Source of the DNA: Plutella xylostella
Taxonomy: Eukaryota > Arthropoda > Insecta > Lepidoptera > Plutellidae
Reading direction: 5' to 3'
DNA: 64,000 nt
Assembly: GCF_932276165.1 (NCBI RefSeq)
Contig: NC_063984.1
Location: forward strand, 9,121,501 to 9,185,500
Part shown: positions 22,490-33,675 of the stretch, piece by piece
How the letters are laid out: the number at the start of each line of letters is the position of its first letter
How positions within the stretch are numbered: the stretch's first letter is position 1
Notes under the pieces: model-generated
Databases searched by the model: none
Told to the model about the DNA's origin: nothing
What the model saw: the letters and a program-made list of their open reading frames with translations, nothing else
Program-made: the position numbers and the translations under genes

Positions 22490-23168
22490 AATAATAATTT
22501 TAACGCGTCGTTTATTGATAACTTCATTTCTTTCTTCAATATATTTTTGTGTCCACTGACTATAATAACACTCACTGTACATTTTCGTATTACAATATTT
22601 TAAGTCTTTCGAGTCTTTATAACTTTCGTTTCAATATAACAAATATTTTGTACAATGCACGACGTGTGTTGTGGAGTGTGTCGTGGCACGGCTTATCTCT
22701 ATCTACCCTACTTTATCCACTAACTTCAACTTGCAACTCTAGAATCCTATCACTATATTTACAGATTGTTCGAATTTTTTGGTATCCAAATTACCACACA
22801 CACTCATCATCTCTCGCGCGAAGGCACTCATCTCCAGTCATTCGTCGTCTTCTCGCAACTTAAAATATTTTAACTTAAACCATGAAAAAATACAATAATC
22901 GATAATATGATACAGGTATCCAACAACATGAATGAACCGTCGGAGGAGCGGTCGCAACACTAACAGCGCGGGCCCCTCGCAACACTTACGTACGATACAA
23001 AACAAATAAAGGAACATACCTAGAAGTATGTACGCCAAGGAGATAACGGTCACTGTCCTAACGCAAGAACTGATCATCAACAAAGTCACTGTAGTGTCTG
23101 TATCGCGGCGAGCGGTCGGCGGCGCCTCAGAGCGGCGGGATGTCGATGTCGCACGCGAAGGGCGAGTC
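22490..23168 (-). other. Probable SoxN 3' UTR
   Basis: AT-rich sequence after the SoxN stop codon. On the minus strand the first AATAAA after the stop is at 22511-22516, so a 3' UTR of roughly 650-680 nt is expected. The exact cleavage site near 22490 is a guess from signal spacing. Confidence 0.55.
22511..22516 (-). terminator. Polyadenylation signal AATAAA (SoxN)
   Basis: TTTATT on the plus strand is a canonical AATAAA in the sense of SoxN. I saw no other AATAAA or ATTAAA between it and the stop codon. Confidence 0.6.
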
Positions 23169-24242
23169 TCAGATGAGCGGCATGCGCTCGGCGGGCGCGT
23201 AGCGCTGCTCGTCCGGCACGTGGTACATGTTGATGATGTGCGACAGGTCCGGCTGCGCGTACTCGCGCTTCATGCCCAGCTGCTGCTCGTACTCGCGCTT
23301 CAGCGAGCCGTCGTACTCGCGCTTGAGGCCGGGCGGGCCGGGCGGGCCGGGCGACACGGGCTCCGACTTGGCGGACGAGCCCGACGGCGAGTGCGACGCG
23401 CAGGACGGCGGCAGCGCGTAGCCGCCGGGCGAGCCGGGGCCCAGCCCGTAGCCCGAGGGCGAGGGCGGCTGCGGCACGTAGGGCGAGCCCTGGCCGCCGC
23501 CGTAGTAGCCGCCGCCGTAGCCCTGCTGCATCTGCGCCACGTCGTAGCGCGGGTAGTACTGCTGCTGGTAGGCGGCCGCGTCGTGCATCATGTACCCGTT
23601 GGGCATGTAGCCGTTGGGCGCCACCTGGTACACGTCGCGCTGCTGGCTGGGCGCGCGCGCCTCGCCGCCGCCGCCGCCCAGCAGCGCGCCGCCGCCCAGC
23701 GGGTACTTGTCCTGCTTCTTGGCCAGCGTCTTCGTCTTCCTGCGCGGCCGGTACTTGTAGTCGGGGTGCTCCTTCATGTGCACGGCGCGCAGGCGCTTCG
23801 CCTCGTCGATGAAGGGGCGCTTCTCCGACTCGGACAGGTCCTTCCACTGCGCGCCGAGGCGCTTGGAGATCTCGGAGTTGTGCATCTTGGGGTTGTCGGA
23901 CGCCATCTTCCGGCGCTGGCCGCGCGACCACACCATGAAGGCGTTCATGGGGCGCTTCACGCGGTCCGTGTTGGAGTTCTTGCTGGTGGTGTTGTTGTTG
24001 TTGTTGGGCGGCGCGTGCGTGGCGTGTGTTGCGTGCGTGGCGTGAGGTGCATGCGGCGCGTGCGCGGCGTGCGGGTGCTGCTGGTGCTGGTGCAGGTGCT
24101 GGTGCGGCTGGTGCAGCGGCTGCTGCTGCGGTAGCATCATGCCGCCCAGCGCCGACAGCGAGCCGTAGCCGTGCTGCAGCGCGTGGTGCGGCGCCGCGCC
24201 GTGCAGGCTGCCGCCCTTCAGGTCCGTCTCCATCGTCAGCAT
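23169..24242 (-). CDS. SoxN: SoxNeuro, SoxB1 HMG-box transcription factor
   Basis: A 357-residue nuclear DNA-binding protein in one exon. The HMG box spans about 93-171, with RPMNAFMVWSRGQRRKM, the KMHNSEISKRLGAQWKDL stretch, and a C-terminal basic signal RPRRKTKTL. RRKTKTL rather than RRKPKTL after the box, GAQWKDL within it, and the N-terminal METDLK (SoxB1 proteins begin with METEL/METDL) favour SoxNeuro over Dichaete or Sox21. SoxB1 proteins bind ATTGT-type sites in the minor groove and specify neural fate; that is family knowledge. The N-terminus has His- and Thr-rich repeats (47-78) and an Asn run (80-84). The C-terminus is Gly/Tyr/Pro-rich, carries AKSEP (291-295) and three [LM]KREY motifs (306, 314, 324), and ends in MPLI. 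Met4 has the better initiation context (A at -3, G at +4) and may be an alternative start. Coding GC is far above the surroundings. Confidence 0.95.
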   Translation of the reverse strand: MLTMETDLKGGSLHGAAPHHALQHGYGSLSALGGMMLPQQQPLHQPHQHLHQHQQHPHAAHAPHAPHATHATHATHAPPNNNNNTTSKNSNTDRVKRPMNAFMVWSRGQRRKMASDNPKMHNSEISKRLGAQWKDLSESEKRPFIDEAKRLRAVHMKEHPDYKYRPRRKTKTLAKKQDKYPLGGGALLGGGGGEARAPSQQRDVYQVAPNGYMPNGYMMHDAAAYQQQYYPRYDVAQMQQGYGGGYYGGGQGSPYVPQPPSPSGYGLGPGSPGGYALPPSCASHSPSGSSAKSEPVSPGPPGPPGLKREYDGSLKREYEQQLGMKREYAQPDLSHIINMYHVPDEQRYAPAERMPLI

Positions 24243-24560
24243 GTCGTCTTCCTGCGGCGCGTACAGCTTGCCGATCCTTGGTCACCGGACTTAACGAGAG
24301 AACTGTCGGTCGCTCACATGAACTCGCGCGCTCGCGACACTGGGGACCGTGCGTCGCGGAGGCTACGTGCGTTGTGGCGGCGGAGCGGCGCGGCCGGGCT
24401 CGCGGCGGCCAGGCCCCGCCCCCCGCGCGCTGCACCAATGGGCGCGCGCGCCGCCCCCCGCCCCGCCCGCGCGCCGCTCCCCGCCCGCGCCTGCATGTTT
24501 AATCGCGCCGCGGCGGCCGAGCCCGCAGCCTCCTGAAAAGTCTCCCCGATCTCACTCATG
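24243..24560 (-). promoter_or_regulatory. GC-rich 5' leader or promoter-proximal region of SoxN
   Basis: About 320 bp of very GC-rich, CpG-dense DNA upstream of the SoxN start, ending abruptly in AT-rich DNA near 24560. The SoxN frame stays open for 11 codons before the first Met and then meets an in-frame TGA, so translation cannot start further upstream in this exon. No clear TATA box is seen. Whether a 5' intron exists cannot be told. The AG just after the TGA has no pyrimidine tract, which argues against an acceptor there. Confidence 0.5.
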
Positions 24561-25008
24561 AATGTTTGCTGACCAAGTCTACCTCACCTCACCCACTCAA
24601 CATTTGTTTTGCTACAATCATGTTTTCATTATTTGTATTACATTCTCTAAAAATGCTCACTATATTTTGTTCTAAATATTTAGAAAAACACGTTACCTTT
24701 GTTTAATTTAATTAATTTACGTATTAAATAGGTCGGCGACACATTATATCACAGCTTGTATTCAACTCAGGCATGCGCGTAGGTTGTACCTACTTTATTT
24801 AAGTACGGTCTCATGATTTTACTTCAATATCCTTCTAACCATGTAATCTTGTATTATAACTACACTTTATACCTATTATCATTGTTTTGGTCATGTAAAT
24901 TAAAAAGGAGAAACAAATAAAATAATTTATATTGGTTTAGAATTTAGGTTGATGATCACCTTTACTTTTACTTAGGCTTCCGATACCTTAACTTCCTATC
25001 TTTATAGT
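24561..25008. other. Intergenic upstream of SoxN
   Basis: AT-rich, no ORF. Proximal upstream sequence of SoxN; no element recognised. Confidence 0.4.
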
Positions 25009-25219
25009 AAACTAGCTGTTCCCGCGAGCTTCGCTTCGCCTTAAAAAGTTTTCCCGTGGGAATCCCGGGATAAAAAGTAGCCTATGTTCTTTCTCAGGGT
25101 CTAGACCATATGTATACCAAATTTCATTCAAATCCGTTCGGTAGTTTTGGCGTGAAAGAGTAACAGACAGACAGACAGACAGACACAGTTACTTTCGCAT
25201 TTATAATATTAGTTAGGAT
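25009..25219 (+). repeat. Dispersed lepidopteran repeat, copy 3
   Basis: The most complete copy in the window: ACTAGCTGTTCCCGCG, CTTCGCCTTAAAAAGTTTTC, CCGTGGGAATCC, AAAAAGTAGCCTATG, ATTTCATTCAAATCC, GTAGTTTTGGCGTGAAAGAG, a (GACA)n run and AGTTACTTTCGCATTTATAA. Same family as 16837-17035 and 3650-3784. Confidence 0.85.
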
Positions 25220-26153
25220 AAACCTTCAATGAAATTCCACAAAAAATATTTATTAAATAAGAAAACATTTCAACAACACAGTATAATAATATGTATTTGT
25301 ATATTTAGGTGTTTATATAGTTCCACGTTATAGTTCAGTTTATTCAGCTGTCTCCATCTAGGTGCCTATTGTTTGTGATGACGTAGATAAGTACATTTTC
25401 CTGTCAAGTTCAAGGCCCTTATGTATTGTACAGTAATTATAATAATATCTAATATGTATGTATAGAACCGTGTACATTTCTAGTGAATAATAAAAAGGCC
25501 TTTGATTTTATCCTTAACGCACAAGATAACTAAACCTCTATCAATATAATTATTAGACATCTAGCTTACTCGTATGAAATGTTATGAATGTATTAAACAT
25601 TTTGAGTAATACGACATGGATAATATTATATATGGATCTACGATATCATCAATTTAAAGATATACGTTAACTTGTTACTCTTTCGAGATTGTGTCTGAAT
25701 TAGATTATCTAGTTCTTCCCTGTAATATTGTCAATCTAAGCTGTACCTAAGTATTATATTCTAACGTTTCTGGTGCTGAAACAAGGACTATTTATCTCTT
25801 AAGAACGGTAAACAACGTCTTTCAAAATACAAGGTACCTATCTAACTGTACTTCACGAAATTTTTTACACCTATTTTTTATATTTACCATTTCATTATGA
25901 TTAGATCCACGAAACTATACATTATTTTAGCAAAACAAAGAGAAACTATGTGGGTATTTTATACTTTACATTATTATTCTATGATAATGATAAGTATAAC
26001 TTATACTTACCTTGTCACTATTATACTTACTGCCACTTAAATTAATTTAAACTGATTTTCCAAAACCTAAGTCTTTCAGTACAATTCACAGGAGAAGGTT
26101 GTGTTTTGCGATAATAACAGTTATTTTGCCTTTATATGAATGGTAAGGGTTGA
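25220..26153. other. Intergenic, no gene seen
   Basis: AT-rich DNA without ORFs or recognised repeats. Confidence 0.4.
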
Positions 26154-26956
26154 AAAAACTTGATTAGGTAGGCATCAAGTTTTAGATATTCATGATAGTT
26201 TCTGTGGTAAATTTATCTTGTTCCTCGGTAATACATACAATGTAATACATACCTATTGAGAACACTTCACATTACGGAAGCATCTTATTAAAGTTATAGG
26301 TACTATTTATATATAAATCAAATGAAACAAAACACAGGTATTTATTTTAAACACATTTATTTCAATAATAATCTTAAAATTAAACATATTTTAAATCTAT
26401 ATTAAGTAGGAAAAATACATGTCTCTAGCTAGATGTACGCATTTACAATACTTCTAAACAAATCCGTGTGAAATAGGCGTTTTAATAATTTACTTCCAAT
26501 ATAATACTTTTAAGGACCTGTCATCAAAATAAGTAGGATTTAAGGTATTTATTAAAAACTTGATTAGGTAGGCATCAAGTTTTAGATATTCATGATAGTT
26601 TTTGTGTTAAATTTATCTTGTTCCTTGGTAATACATACAATGTAATACATACCTATTGAGAACACTTCACATTACGGAAGCATCTTATTAAAGTTATAGG
26701 TACTACTTATTTATAAATCAAATGAAACAAAAACACAGGTATTTATTTAAAACACATTTATTTCAATAACAATCTTAAAATTAAACATATTTTAAATCTA
26801 TATTAAGTAGGAAAAATACATATCTCTAGCTAGATGTACGCATTTACAATACTTATAAACAAATCCGTGTGAAATAGGCGTTTTAATAATTTACTTCCAA
26901 TATAATAGGTACTTTTAAGGACCTGTCATCAAAATAAGTAGGATTTTAGGTATTTC
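26154..26956. repeat. Tandem duplication of a 400-bp unit
   Basis: Two adjacent copies, about 26154-26551 and 26554-26956, offset by exactly 400 bp at their start. They differ by scattered substitutions and small indels. Each begins with a 10-bp-stem hairpin (AAAACTTGAT against ATCAAGTTTT; 26155-26183 and 26555-26583). Neither has coding capacity. Recent local duplication is the simplest explanation. Confidence 0.9.
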
Positions 26957-27559
26957 TTGCGCTATGAACAAAATGGCCAATGAAATGGTGATCTTATAGT
27001 AATTATTACAAATGTAATTTGTTCAGACAATTTGACACAGTATTATTATTGAAAAAAATATGCATACTTAATATCATGATTATAATAATAATTATGTACC
27101 AATTTATCGTAATCAATCAATAGAAAAAAAAACTTTCTTATAGCTATATCTACAAGGCGTTTTCATAGTACCTAAGTAGGTAGCGTAGGTATTTAAATAT
27201 GGTGCGGGTGCGACATGGTAAACCCGGTAGTGTGGAAGATATTAAATTAAAGGGACCCCACATTTAGTAAGATTATCCCTGTCCAAGGATAACAGTTTAA
27301 TCTTGTGAGTTTGTGATATGATTTTAATTTAAAATTGTGTTTACTCCTTTATATAGATAATAAATAAATGAATAATTAAATTGTTAAATAGATACCTAAT
27401 AGTACTACAAAAATAATTCTACCTATAACAGCCGCAATCAAAACACGCCACACCTTACCCACACAATGCGACCGATTTCAATAGATGCAAATAAGCGCGT
27501 CTCACTAATGGCAACACCACGGATTCTCGCGTAAAATAAAAAGCGTGCATCACACGGCA
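26957..27559. other. Intergenic, no gene seen
   Basis: AT-rich DNA with no feature recognised. Confidence 0.4.
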
Positions 27560-27760
27560 TCGCTCCTAATTGGCGATTTGGCGCGAGGTGTCACTAATGA
27601 CAGCGCTAGAGCCGCTAGGTGCCGCTAGATGGCTCCGCTATTTATTAATTATCGCGACTGGCAACACTGCAACATGGCCGCCATTGTCGTCACGCGTCGC
27701 CGGGCCCGTGATTGCATCTCGTGCGAGTCTATCAATTAGTGACATATTTCTGTTGCGCTG
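27560..27760. promoter_or_regulatory. Island with tandem CTCF-like and YY1/Pho-like motifs
   Basis: A GC-richer island in AT-rich DNA. CCGCTAGGTGCC (27612-27623) and CCGCTAGATGGC (27622-27633) overlap in tandem; the second fits the CTCF core CCxSYAGRKGGC. About 40 bp on, ATGGCCGCCAT (near 27674-27684) contains two opposed Pho/YY1 cores (GCCAT). The location about 3.4 kb upstream of SoxN would suit an insulator or Polycomb response element. This is inferred from motifs alone. Confidence 0.3.
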
Positions 27761-30056
27761 TAAATTTCGATTTAGCAATTTACTTTGCTGCCATCTCCGG
27801 TATAGGTAATGCTGTTCAAAGGACTAGAAACTGAAAATTTCATAAAAGTTGGGAAACTAATTTAAAATAAGATAAATCGGTTGGATTGAATTATATCGCA
27901 TAAACAAGTTTAGTAAATAAAGATAGGTCTCGTTTACGAAAAACATGGCTATAAAATAAAGTTTAAATGTTAACCCTCAATCTTAAACATAGTTAACTAA
28001 ATCTTACTGCGTAATCCCTAGCCCACACTCGGCTAGGTACTAGGTTCTCATGAATTCCGGGAAGCATCACAAGAGACGCCGAGGCCTAACACTCGCATAT
28101 ATTAGATAGCCGAGAATGTTCCAGATGTATTAGATACCAGAAGGAAGGGAGGCTACTACATGACTGGACACAAACAAGACCGCATACGTAATACTGAGCT
28201 ATCATCATTTCTCCTTACAGGGGGTGGAAGACTCCCTCCTACGAAACCGTAGACTTAGGAAAATTTAGATTTGATATCATAAAACTTACTGTAAGAACAT
28301 TTTTGTGTAAAGACGAAAGTTCGCATACTTGTCGATACACATTTATTTTCTCCCAAGTTGTTGGAATAACTTATTGCAGATTTAGACGCGACTTAAGACT
28401 TAGTGGAAACCGTTCCAGATAACCACAATATAAAAGTACTGAAACAATTACATAAAATCTTCTGAAAAAGTTTTAAACATAACATTCATGACGTGCGCGC
28501 TCGAGTTATGAACTGTGCAAAGTTTTGTTATTTCAAATTCTGTAGGTACTTTTTAAATGTTACTTCGAAAAACATTTCACATTAGAAGCTATACGTGCAT
28601 TTGTAAGAAATTAAAACATACTGGCACAAATTAAAAATAATAAAAATAAATAATCGACGAGACAAAAGAAAGTCGTTCTAATTTCAAATTGAAGCGTCCA
28701 GCTATTCTATCGCACCTGGGCAGTGTCACCAGTACACAGGGGGGTGGCGAGGGGTGCGGTGCGGGGTGGGGGCAGGGTAGGGGGGTGCTTCCGTAGCTGT
28801 CTCCGACTCATCAGCCTGTCTTGCGAATTAAATACTACCTGACCAGCCTGAGGATGTCAAGGCATAGGGTTGTGAATTTGTGATGTATACTCGAAGGCAT
28901 ACATTACATACCTATTTAATAAGGCGTTTCTATTAGTGTAATCCTGATATCTATGAGTAAATGGTTATTCATATAAATACAAAGATAATAATAAGGCCTA
29001 AGATTAGAATTAGAAAGTGGAGAGGATGAATCGTATATCTCGTAATTACAGAATCTATTAAATAACATAAAACGTATATCTCTTCCTAAAAATAAATATT
29101 ATAAAGATACGAATTCACCAGTATCTCTTTATAAAATCGATATGAATATAATATTTCATCCCTTTATCTCCGAAGTTTTCAATTTTAATTTGTTACTGAA
29201 ATGAAAATCTAATTGAATAAATTTTTACTAATATCACATCTGCAATAATCTGCATGTATGTAGGTACCTATTCAGACATTTATAATAGCTGTATATGTGT
29301 AGTCTGTGTGTATTACTGCAATATCAAATACGATTACGACACTAAATAAGTAATCATTTCATAATCACATTCCCGGTCGCACAATACCTCTGTTTACCTC
29401 ACGGACACAACTAAACACAGTGACCAAACTATTCTAAATTAGTATCTAAATATTCACAAACTCGTCAAATTGGAATTATGCGTATTAGACTGGACAAATA
29501 TTAGTTTTCACATTGCTTTGACATTTGAAACAAACAAGTAATGAGCTAAAAAGCACAATTTGCACAATTTTGAACTTAAACGTGGTAGAGTCATTATGGC
29601 AGCTGTAGCCGCTACATACACAGGTAGGTGTCCGTACAGCACACATGGGAGTCATCGACCCCGCGGAAAGATCTTATTAGACTCGTCACTCGAGCCTCGG
29701 CTCGGCGCGCGCAGGGCGACTCCTAGACACACTACACACAGAATTTCCACGAAAAACACTCATTTTCCACAGCAACCGTGCGAGCCACTCGCTCTCAGTG
29801 TACTGACTAAACGTGGTTCGTGAAAAAGCACCGCCACAACGCCGGCCGACAATGGAAAGCGGTAAAGAATCATAATAATAACAATGACAACAATGTGAGA
29901 TGCTATAATAAAGAGCCGCGGTATTGTGTAGCCGCGGCTGGCGAGCGTTCGAAGGGTCGCGGAGATCGATAGTGGATTGTCTGAGTCCTGGGCTTTGTGC
30001 TGCGGCCGCGGCCCTCGCTCCCAGCGCCCGCTAATCAACTTGCGGCTAATCGACCA
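27761..30056. other. Intergenic, G-rich tract at 28739-28788
   Basis: No supported gene. A dense G-rich tract with several G3+ runs occurs at 28739-28788. A GC-richer patch at 29640-29800 and another at 29920-30050 are crossed by open frames without any family resemblance. Confidence 0.4.
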
Positions 30057-30240
30057 CTTCAAACTCAAACTCAAACTCAAAATTTTTTATTCATCGTACA
30101 AATATAAAATTTTCTGATGAACGTCAATTTTTACAAATTACTCTCCGTTCGGATAAGGGGGGGCTCTTTCTGTCTAAGGAGAAGAACGGAGGCAAGAAAC
30201 TCCTGAGCCATCTTTTCAAAAAAAAGACTTAAAACTAGTT
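30057..30240 (-). repeat. Probable LINE 3' end with TCAAAC tail
   Basis: On the minus strand, GATGGCTCAGGAGTTTCTTG and further 3' UTR-like sequence lead to AATAAAAAATTTTGAG and a (TTTGAG)n run. AATAAA followed by a short tandem repeat is a common LINE 3' terminus. No linked reverse-transcriptase sequence is recognised upstream, so only the tail remains. Confidence 0.55.
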
Positions 30241-31730
30241 GGTATACAATACATATAAGCTTAATAATTATTATTATAATAATATGAGCAGAGCTAACTA
30301 CTTATCACAGCCATGCATTAACGTCCTCTACATCGAACAAATAAACGTTGGAGAAACAATATGCCGTAGTAAGATGTTCGGTGTTAAGATACGTCGAACA
30401 AAAAATCCTTCGAAGCAACAAGCCATCGCACTATGAAAGTTTCGGTTTAAGGTTGTCGATGTATGCATATTCGAAAAAATGAGTTTCGAAGACTCGTAGG
30501 GAACCCGATAGTAGTGGTAGTTTTGGAAATCAGTTCACGTAGAGGAATGCCAGCCTCATAAGTACGGACAGCTTTGATAATACGTTCCGGTTTAATTCCT
30601 ATTGTATGGACGCATAATAAATGAGCGCACATATCCCACGTACTTAGGCCACATTTAGTCATGACTCGTCGAGCATATCGAATTTTTCATTTCGGAAACA
30701 AAACGGCCTCATCCACGATTATTTAATATCTAGGACCGTCACATCCCGTGGCTTACGTAATTTTATTGGTAAACATTCCTAAAATGCCGGCTGTTGTTGA
30801 AAAGGCGATAAAAGATGGATGGTATTCGTGTCATGGCGGACTAAATTTCGCGGGCGAGGTGTGAAGTGGCGGGTGGATGATAAAATGTGGAGTTAATGTA
30901 ATAATCCGAGGATATCGGTCGGTTATCATTAGCGGATCGCGCCTCCCGCGGGCCTGTAGATTGCTTGCGCACAATGCTCACGCTAGCCTAGTGTGGGTGC
31001 GCCGCGTCGGCTTATTCAAACTATTATTGTTATGTTGTGTTTTCATTATACTACGAAAATTGCTGTTATTGCCTTTTTCTTCTATTGCTGCCGTATTCAA
31101 CATACGAGTATTATTCTAAGCGTCACGAGGTTATTCAGTGTGTCAGATGAGGTCCATTCACTATGTTAATAAATAATATCTATTACACGACCTCAAACGA
31201 TCCTTACATGACAAAACTGTATATATTTTTTACAAAATCCCTTAACGATTACAATAACGCTCTACTACTACTTGAAAACAACAGCCGTATCCAGTAAATC
31301 CGTCACATAAAAGTGCGATTTAATTGGTCGGCGCGCGCGCAGGCGTCCCGCCGGGGCGTCCGTCATATCGCCGCCGCTCTATCAGCCACTAATCTAATTA
31401 TCTAACCACTCTCTTAGGAATGGTTACAATTAATTGAACTGTTAATGATGGATTGCTCATCGATACTTAGGTTACATTTTTAACGCAGGCAGGTCTAGGT
31501 GAGAGGATGTTTTGCATAGAGATTTTTGTGTGTGGCCAAATCAATAATTAATAATCGTTAGGTTTAGGTAGTCATTATGTGTCTGTATGTATACCTATAT
31601 GTATATTATGTAGTTACAGCCGGCAATCCCTTTCTACCAGTTTCGAAGAGTGGATTTTTCGCACCTGAAAATTATATTTAGTAAACTAATCATAAAGGTG
31701 CAGCAGTTTATGTATTTACGAAGAGCCTAA
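30241..31730. other. Intergenic, no supported gene
   Basis: A minus-strand open frame at 30447-30662 has somewhat protein-like composition (GIKPERIIKAVRTYEAGIPL) but no family I can name. GC-richer patches occur at 30830-31020 and 31330-31390. Confidence 0.35.
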
Positions 31731-31790
31731 TGTTTTAAGAGGACCTAATGGGTCTGTATCTAAATAAATACAGACCCATCAGGTTAAACA
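31731..31790. repeat. Foldback hairpin
   Basis: CCTAATGGGTCTGTAT (31744-31759) pairs with ATACAGACCCATCAGG (31768-31783) with one mismatch around an 8-nt loop, with further pairing TGTTT/AAACA outside. A small foldback, a structured RNA or chance are all possible. Confidence 0.5.
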
Positions 31791-33624
31791 TTTCACAGTG
31801 GTACAGCATCAATGAGCGAAGGTTATGTGAAAGTCTGTCTCGCTGTCAAGATTTTAAATAGCCCTTCAGGGGGTTATTTACCATGTTAAGAATAGGCTAT
31901 ATTGAATACGTAATTACGTGTATGTATGTAAACAAATGAAATCCTTGTATCTGGCAACGTTTATTTGACACGCAATCACAAAAATATACAAATATACACA
32001 TATAAAAACACTAACTCAAGTAAACGCTTATGGGGCAAGCAGCGTTTTTTCTTTCCAACACCATACAATACCAGTAAACACCTATGTATGTAGGTAGTAT
32101 GTTTAAAATACATTTAAATAAACAGTTAAAAATTTAGGGAAACATTCTAAGACTTAACTGACATCACAGGCAGTACGGTTACCTTATAATTTACGAAGTA
32201 ATAATACTACTTGTCGGACAGACGGACAGACATTTTCGACAGACATTTTTTAATTAAACACGATGACTACGAGCGCAGATCCATCACCATCGATCGATGC
32301 CGACCTATATTATCATCAACGTAATCATTGTTAATTATTATTTTAATCAATCACACCTTCCCACAAAGAACTTTTGAATTTCTCCGGCCGTGATGAAATA
32401 ATTTGACTAACTTTAATTAATATTCCGAAACTAAGTTGGTCTTTGCAGTGTCAAACTTCTGTGTTTGTTCCGAGCCCCGCGTTCCCGGAACGAAGGTGGC
32501 AGCAAGTACCTGGCGGCTTTTTCCCGGATTACGGAACTCGAGATTGCGATACATTTGCCGAAATTAGAGACTAGTTTATCCCTCGGCGAGTAATTCGTTC
32601 TCGCTCCGTGAACCGGCATTATCCGTCCCGGCCGACCGGCTTCCCAGAAATCAATAATCCGTAAGGTTTTTTAAATATATTCTCTGAGAAACAAAAATAT
32701 ATCTCCCTCGCTATTCAGGTGCAAATCAAAGATGCCGCGGGATTAGCGAAATTAGCTTTTTGTAGTAAATTCGAAACGTTTTCGCCTTAACTGGAGATAT
32801 TTTCTAAGTTTCATCGAACAATAGGCTTCCGGCTACGGTGTTGGGATTGCGCTCCAGGATTATGCCTAAATATTTCACCTGAGAATGAAAGATTAGTGAC
32901 AACACTATCTGTTAAACTCAAAATAAAACCAACTTGGAGCATGTAAATGTAACTTATTTAATTCAAACGTGATCAAGAAAGTTATCAAGAATTCCATAGC
33001 GAGGGGGTGTATTCCGATAATCGTCGGTAACTAACACCTCAGTGAGCGGGCACTTTTGAAGGCAGCCCGCGGTGTGATACCGACAATCCGACATATCGAT
33101 CACTTCGGCATGACTCGGCATATCCAACGAACAAGCCGCGGCTGCGGGTCACTCTACATGTCGAAAAACGAAGTGCGAGCCATTATCTCGTTGTATTACA
33201 CGTGCCGATTGTACGCCAGCTCTCGTTCGTTCGTTTTTCGTCAGTATAGAGTATACCCTCCTGTCCGAGGTACCAGGAATGCAGGTTTCTGATAGGTAGG
33301 TATTATTGAGCTGCTGATATTGGATTTCAGTATTCACGGAACTATCTAACTTCTATGTTTTTTGGTGTTGAAATTCAAATCCAATAAGTATTATATATTA
33401 ATTAAGTAAAACAATATAATTTTTTTCACAAGTTTACTACACAAGGAAAAACTACCAAATGTTGCAACCTATCTAGCGGTTAACGACGTTCTCCAAAATA
33501 TTATAAATTAATATTACAGATCCATCATCTAAAAATATAAAATTTAATCCTACACAAATATACTTAAACATTAATATGAAACTTTACTTTATAAAGAAAA
33601 TTTAGATTTTTGATTTTGATACAA
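31791..33624. other. Intergenic, no gene seen
   Basis: Mixed composition; GC-richer blocks at 32440-32650 and 33000-33300 lack known repeats and coding potential and could be regulatory. Confidence 0.35.
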
Positions 33625-33675
33625 AGGATGGACTTTATGCTATAAGTATGTTCTACCAGTCAACCCACAGGAGGT
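33625..33675 (+). repeat. LINE 3' UTR-like fragment
   Basis: It shares ATGGACTT(T/A)ATG, TATGTTCTA-type sequence and CAGTCAACCCACAGG with 59650-59703. The pattern resembles the 3' UTR of a widespread lepidopteran LINE. No ORF is attached. Confidence 0.45.

Noticed and set aside
23028..24134. A 368-codon plus-strand open frame opposite SoxN
   Set aside because: It is antisense to the SoxN exon, is nearly all Arg/Val/Leu/Ala/Gly and arises because GC-rich codons leave few stops on the other strand. The same applies to the 450-codon minus-strand frame at 23086-24438.
16985..25190. GACA runs as a CRISPR-like or satellite array
   Set aside because: They are the internal microsatellite of two copies of one dispersed repeat; there are no spacers between regular repeats.
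30447..30662. 71-codon minus-strand frame with GIKPERIIKAVRTYEAGIPL
   Set aside because: Composition is protein-like and faintly recalls a helix-turn-helix, but it is short, isolated and matches no family I can name. The adjacent LINE tail does not extend into it.
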